A stretch of DNA of 64,000 bases from the NCBI GenBank assembly GCA_941918925.1, contig OW799234.1, positions 59,934,968-59,998,967 on the forward strand, in the 5' to 3' direction. The notes beneath the pieces were generated by a model. The model had not been told where the DNA came from and made no database searches. It worked only from the letters and a program-made list of their open reading frames with translations. Below are positions 58,659-64,000 of the stretch, one piece after another. A program made the translations under genes and the position numbers. Source of the stretch: Phyto melanocephala (lineage: Eukaryota > Arthropoda > Insecta > Diptera > Rhinophoridae). Within the stretch, counting starts at the first letter, position 1, and each line of letters begins with the position of its first letter.

Positions 58659-59890
58659 TATATTTCCTGAGTAAAAACAATATCTTTCCCCGAAAATTAT
58701 CTAAATCTATGCATTAGGAGAGGAGTTATCGATCAAAATGTACGAAAATTTATACCGCACAGTGTATTTTTCGGTACGACTCTGAAATTTCTTGTAACGG
58801 AAAATCAATGTGCCACGCCCACTTTTACGTCCACCTCCCATATAACGTTTTACCTAAAATTCATATTATTTCTCTATTAATAAAGATTTTGGAATAATAA
58901 AGGGCTATATTGAAACACCTAAGTTGTACTAATTCGCAATAATAACTTTGACACGCCTACTATAACGCCCACTTTTCACGTTATCTACCGTTAATGAAAT
59001 TTAAAAGCTCATAAAACCGATAAAATTTGAGGTATGATGATAAAATTTGCTACGTATATCCCCCTGGGCAATGTCATTACTGTGCCAGAAAATTTAGGTG
59101 CCACGCCCACTTTTACGCCCACCTCCCATATAACGTTTTACCTAAAATTCATATAATTTCTCTATTAATAAAGATTTTGGCATAATAAAGGGCTATATTG
59201 AAACACCTTAGTTGTACTCATCCGCAAAAATAACCATGACACGCCTCCTATAACGCCCACTTTTGACGTTATCTACCGTTAATGAAATTTAAAATCTCAT
59301 AAAACCGATCAAATTAGAGGTATGATGATCAAATTTGCTACGTATATCTCTCTAGGCAATGTTATAACTGTGCAAGAAAATTAAGGTGCCACGCCCACTT
59401 TTACGCCCACCTCCCATATAACGTTTTACCTAAAATTCATATAATTTCTTTATTAATAAAGATTTTGGAATAATAAAGGGCTATATTGAAACACCTAAGT
59501 TGTACTCATTCGCAAAAACAACTTTGACACGCCTACTATAGCGCCCAATTTTCACGTTATCTACCGTTAATGAAATTTAAAAGCTCATAAAACCGATCAA
59601 ATTAGAGGTATGATGATCAAATTTGCTACATATATCCTTCTAGGCAATGTGATTACTGTGACAAAAAGTTTAGGTGACACGCCTACTTTAACACCTACCT
59701 CCCATATAACGGTTTATCTTAAATTCATGTAATTTCTCTATTAATAAAGTTTTTGGGAAAATAAAGGACTATATTGAAATATCTAAGTTGTATTTATTAG
59801 CAGAAACTTTATTGACATGCCTACTTTAACGCACACTTTCATTGAAAGACCACATTAACAAAAGCATTTCAGTAGCATATCGAAGTTATA

Positions 59891-60134
59891 AAAGGTGGTT
59901 AAATTTTATGTTGAATTTAAATAAAACACAAATTATTTAGGATATTATTATTATTTCTTTTTGTAATTATAATATTTGTATGGTTCAATTATGTATTTAA
60001 CAAAATATCGGCCAAATACACCCCCCTCCTGAACCATACAAATATTATAATTACAAAAAGAAATAATAATAATATCCTAAATAATTTGTGTTTTATTTAA
60101 ATTCAACATCGGTCCTTAAAATTTAACCACCCTT
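59891..60134. mobile_element. Mariner hairpin derivative (M3) at the palindrome centre
   Basis: 244 bp made almost entirely of two inverted copies of the same mariner end: arm 59891-59987 and arm 60030-60134 around a 42-nt loop. Both arms carry the ggtggttaaatttta TIR and 'aaacacaaattatttaggatatta'. TA flanks both sides (59889-59890 and 60135-60136). Unlike M1 and M2, its left and right ends are the same end, so it is a rearranged copy. Confidence 0.8.
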
Positions 60135-60136
60135 TA

Positions 60137-61232
60137 TAACTTCGATATGCTACTAAAATGCTTTTGTAAATGTAGTCTTTCAATAAAAGTGGGCGTTAAA
60201 GTAGGCGTGTCAATAAAGTTTCTGCTAATAAATACAACTTAGATATTTCAATATAGTCCTTTATTTTCCCAACAACTTTGTCAATAGAGAAATTACATGA
60301 ATTTAAGATAAACCGTTATATGGGAGGTAGGCGTTAACTTTTTGGCACAACAATTACATTGATTAGAAGGATATACGTAGCAAATTTGATCATTATACCT
60401 CTAATTTTGGCGGTTTTATGAGCTTTTAAATTTCATTAACGGTAGATAACGTGAAAAGTGGGCGTTATAGTAGGCGTGTCAAAGCTGTTTTTGCGAATTA
60501 GTACAACTTAGATATTTCAATATAGCCCTTTATTATTCCAAAATCTTTATTAATAGAGAAATTATATGAATTTTAGGTAAAACGTTATATTGGAGCTGGG
60601 CGTAAAAGTGGGCGTGGCGCATTGGTTTTCCGTTACAAAAAAGCGGCTCACCAAAAAGCAAAGTGTGCAAAATTTCATAGTCGTACATCCAATTTTGTTG
60701 CTTTTATAACGTTTTTGTTTTTAAATATACCGAAAAATACACTGTGCGGTATAAATTTTCGTACATTTTGATCGATAACTCCTCTCCTAATGCATAGATT
60801 TCGATAATTTTCGGGGAAAAATATTGTTTTTACTCAGGAAATATATATTTGAAGTTTCATGAGTCTACGTTAATGCGTTTGGACACAATTCCATTTTATT
60901 CGATGTTCGAAGTACACTGTTTTTTCGACCTACTCTTGCTTTTCGAGCTAGAACTCTGTTCCTAATATTCCGATTTAGCCCATTTTCAATACCAAACAAA
61001 CCTTGTCTATAAGAAAGATTCTGGCAAAATTTGAGCCCCCTAGCTTTTTCGGTGCGACCTATATCGTGCTTTCAACAGACGGACAGACGGACGGACATAG
61101 CTAGATCGTCATCAAATCAAACCCTGATTCAGAATATATATACTTTATGGGGTCTAAAATGGATATTTCGATGTGTTACAAACGGAATGACAAAATGAAT
61201 ATACCCCCACCATTTTTTTGGTGGCGGGTATA
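60137..61232 (+). repeat. INE-like repeat, copy iv, right arm of the palindrome
   Basis: 'acttcgatatgctactaaaatgc' next to M3, then about two modules ('tatgggaggtaggcg' near 60319 and 'gtgggcgtggcgcattgg' near 60608), 'actgtgcggtataaattttcg', 'tttcggtgcgacctatatcg' and 'cagacggacagacgg', ending at the terminal hairpin ...ggtggcgggtata. It mirrors copy iii with fewer modules. Confidence 0.75.
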
Positions 61233-61257
61233 AAAAATCTTTTTGTTTTATTTTATA

Positions 61258-62082
61258 CTAGCCAATCCCGGCGAGCGCTGCTACGCCTCTTCATGAATTT
61301 TAATCGCATTCTAAATTTTAAACGAATATCAAGTGCAAGGCTAAAAACTATAACTTTTTCTATATGAGCGTGGCACTGCCCACTTTTCTAATTACGAAAC
61401 TGTATAGTCATGACAGCTCAATAAGTGTGCAAAGTTTCAGAAAAATCGGTCCAGTGTAAGTACCTCAAAATGATACCTTTTTTTATGGGCGTGGCACTGC
61501 CCACTTTTCTAAATACGAAACTGTATAGTCATGACAACTCAATATGTGTGCAAAGTTTCAAAAAAATCGGCCCAGTGCAAGTACCTCAAAATGATAACTT
61601 TTTTTTAATGGGCGTGGCACTGCCCACTTTTCTAATGACGAAAGTGTAAAGTCATGACAGCTCAGTATGTTTGCAAAGTTTCAGAAAATTCAGTCCAGTG
61701 CAAGTAGCTAAAACTGATAACTAATTTTTTATGGGCGCGGCCCCGCCCACTTTTTTAATCACGAAATTATAAAGCCATGACAGTTCAATACGTGTGCAAA
61801 GTTTCAGAAAAATCGGTCCAGTGCAAGTACCTCAAAATTAAAACTTTTTTAGGGGCGTGGCCCCGCCCACTTTTTTTATCACGAAATTATTTAGTCATGA
61901 CAGCTCGATATGTGTGCAAAGTTTCAGAAAAATCGGTCAAGTGCAAGTAGCTAAAACTGATAACTAATTTTTTATGGGCGTGGCGCCGCCCACTTTTTTT
62001 CACCCATAAACACTCCCTGGTATGTGTACAACAACTTACCAAAGTTTGAGCCCGATCGGTTTTACAGTTTCAGAGTCTATAG

Positions 62083-62113
<31 letters not shown>

Positions 62114-62137
62114 TTTCACTTTTATATATATAGAAGA
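61258..62137 (-). mobile_element. Helitron family H1, copy F (5 modules)
   Basis: Minus-strand Helitron with 3' CTAG at 61258-61261 and a GC-rich subterminal (cccggcgagcgctgctacgcc). Five modules follow, with anchor gcaaagttt at 61429, 61549, 61673, 61796 and 61916, then the block 'gatcggttttacagtttc', a (CA)n tract and a 5' end reading TCTTCTATATATATAAAAG on the minus strand, with a host A outside 62137. It is the longest H1 core in the window. Confidence 0.8.
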
Positions 62138-62261
62138 TTATTTAATCAATATTTCGCTACCTATTTGTGTAGCATCATCAGGATTTTTTTATTTTTTTTT
62201 GTTGGAAACATACATACGTAAACTCAATATATAACTCTACAATGGGATGTTTTTATATATA

Positions 62262-62964
62262 CTAGCCAAACCCGGCGCGCGTCGCTACGCCCCTTAATGA
62301 ATCGAAATGCATTCTGAATTTGAATTGAATATCAAGTGCAAAAACCTAAAAATTATAATTTTTTTATGGGCGTGGCATTGCCCTCTTTTCTAATCACGAA
62401 ATTGTAAAGTCATAACAGCTCAATATGTGTGCAAAGTTTCAGAAGAATCGGTCTGGTGCAAGTACCTCAAAATTATAACCTTTTTTTATGGGCGTGGCCC
62501 TGCCCACTTTTCTAATCACGAAATTGTAAAGTCACAACAGCTCGATATGTGTGCAAAGTTTCAGAATAATCGGTCTGGTGCAAGTACCTCAAAATTATAA
62601 CCTTTTTTTATGGGCGTGGCCCTGCCCACTTTTCTAATCACGAAATTATATGGTTATGACACCTTAGTATGTGTGCAAAGTTTCAGAAAAATCGGTCCAG
62701 TGCAAGTACCTCAAAATTAAAACTTTTTTAGGGGCGTGGCCCCGCCCACTTTTCTTATCTCGAAATTATTTAGTCATGGCAGCTCCATATGTGTGCAAAG
62801 TTTCAGAAAAATCGGTCAAGTGCAAGTAGCTAAAACTGATAACTAATTTTTTATGGGCGTGGCCCCGCCCACTTTTTTTCACCCATAAACACTCCCTGGT
62901 ATGTGTACAACAACTTACCAAAGTTTGAGCCCGATCGGTTTTACAGTTTCGGAGTCTATAGCTA

Positions 62965-62995
<31 letters not shown>

Positions 62996-63015
62996 TTCAC
63001 TTTTATATATATAGA
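62262..63015 (-). mobile_element. Helitron family H1, copy G (4 modules)
   Basis: Complete ends: A|CTAG at 62262-62265 followed by ccaaacccggcgcgcgtcgc, and ...ttttatatatatagA|T at 63015. Four modules with anchor gcaaagtttc at 62431, 62553, 62675 and 62795 (spacing 122, 122 and 120 bp). A long (CA)n of about 26 bp lies near the 5' end. No ORF beyond frames that read through the repeats. Confidence 0.85.
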
Positions 63016-63057
63016 TATATGTGTTTTATATGTATGTAGTGTTTTATATTAATTAGA

Positions 63058-63152
63058 TGAATGGTGATACAAACAATTGTTATTGCATGACTACACGTTG
63101 TGAAGGGTATATAAGATTCGGCACGGCCGAATAGAGCACTTCTACTTGTTTT
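63058..63152 (-). repeat. INE-like repeat, left-end fragment (reverse)
   Basis: In reverse: 'aaacaagtagaagtgctct', hairpin attcggccgtgccgaat, 'cttatatacccttcacaacg' and 'tgcaataacaattgtttgta', as in the copies at 2986 and 48533. Confidence 0.65.
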
Positions 63153-64000
63153 AAGTAACCTTTTTAAATCATTTGTTTTCTCAATTAAAATTTTATTAAG
63201 TTCAAACCTATTTAGTTTTTTTTTATTTTAACCTCATTTAGCCTTAATCTCTTTAGTTCGGAATCTGCTTTAAAATCAGTCGGTCCATTGAATAACGAAT
63301 TGTCGGGATTGTACTGCCATGAAAATCCAGACATAAATAAATAAGGGTAAATGCATATAAAGATAACATACAAATCACTATTCTCAAAAAAATCGAATTG
63401 AAATATTTACCAAAAGTTTAATCAAATTAAAAAAATATTGTATTGTTTTTTAATTTATTAAAATTGTATTTATTTAAAAGTAGATGTAAGATTTAAAATT
63501 AATAGAGAAGAAAATGGAAATATAATTTATGTATGTATATATATGAATGTAAAATATTGTTTTTTTAATCATTTTAAAACGTTGACAAAAATAAAAACTT
63601 AAAATTGACATTAATTTCTTCCAAAAAATTTAGGTTTTATACATTTAATTTTTTTTTTTTTTTAATTTAATGTAAGAGATGTTAAACGTGGTAGTAAATA
63701 AAAAACTTTATTGTGGAAGTATAAATTGACCTTTCGTTTTAATTTTAATAATTTGTCTATGTTGAAGTGTTAATAAAACAGACAAAAATAAAGGAAATAT
63801 AAATATGTACGTAAATATGTATCTATGTATATAATCAGTATTATTAAATGTTTGTAATACACACAACGCTTTAGGTTTTCCTTGTAAGTCAGCGCGCTCT
63901 TAACGAAAATAATATGAGGATATAAAATGTTTTTCTTTAGAGTTTTGTTGCGTTGTGCACATTAAGGAATAAAACTCATAATCTTTTTAACATACGTTTT
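63153..64000. other. AT-rich non-coding stretch to the window end
   Basis: Nothing supported. Poly-T at about 63648-63663 and ATGTAT words. Confidence 0.5.

Larger units (their letters stand above)
56478..59888 (-). repeat. INE-like repeat, copy iii (reverse), left arm of a palindrome; contains a Harbinger
   Basis: Starts with the terminal hairpin tatacccgccacc-aaaaaaa-tggtgggggtata, has the same internal order as copy ii, and is split at 56867/58659 by a Harbinger-type element. After it come four tandem modules of 288 bp (ccacgcccac or variant near 58813, 59101, 59389 and 59677). It ends at 'atatcgaagttata' against M3. Confidence 0.75.

Noticed and set aside
1..64000. CRISPR arrays, operons, bacterial promoters or terminators, tRNA and rRNA genes
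   Set aside because: None seen. Tandem repeats are Helitron/INE modules or microsatellites, and the DNA is clearly insect-type nuclear sequence.
1..64000. LTR retrotransposons or endogenous viral genes
   Set aside because: No long terminal repeat pair, protease/integrase motifs or envelope-like frame could be supported on either strand.

Overview
This is eukaryotic nuclear DNA, most likely from a higher fly (Diptera, probably a calyptrate). The evidence is strong AT-richness, an Asn/Gln/Pro/Thr-rich protein exon of Drosophila style with a canonical splice donor, dispersed INE-1/DINE-1-like repeats, many Helitrons, and relics of mariner, pogo, Harbinger and LOA/R1-type elements. No species can be assigned from the sequence alone. 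I see no bacterial gene, CRISPR array, tRNA or rRNA, and no LTR-retrovirus-like gag/pol/env. || Host genes are almost absent. The one convincing host coding exon is on the minus strand at 8694-9603: 303 codons, then a GTAAGT donor. The window therefore looks like intronic or intergenic DNA around the 5' part of a large gene. A weaker candidate is a 33-codon ORF at 23088-23189. || Layout. 1-1572: two minus-strand Helitrons abutting exactly at 947/948. 2986-7060: INE-like repeats, one split by a Helitron-flanked insertion that carries a 106-aa ORF. 8694-9603: host exon. 9604-25125: AT-rich non-coding DNA with INE-like copies, a mariner relic, a pogo-type MITE and a TTAA-flanked MITE. 25126-28056: a 5'-truncated non-LTR retrotransposon (RT plus RNase H) with a perfect 14-bp target-site duplication and one frameshift. 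29172-38586: INE-like copies, one carrying a deleted mariner. 39226-39885: decayed copy of an arthropod repeat-gene family. 42590-46560: a dense nest of mariner, Helitron, Helitron-helicase and R1-type fragments. 46853-50862: a TIR element, INE-like copies and a spliced Harbinger transposase relic. 51391-61232: two large INE-like complexes; the second is a 4.7-kb palindrome with a Harbinger inserted in one arm. 61258-63015: two Helitrons with long tandem cores. || Nothing here forms a pathway. The coherent story is transposon stratigraphy: insertion order can be read base by base at several junctions. Two Helitron-like families expand internal modules (about 121 bp and 288 bp) that share a GGGCGTGGC-type box. 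The best candidates for something undescribed are the modular Helitron family with its helicase relic, the mariner-centred palindrome, and the possible gene capture at 5465-6537.
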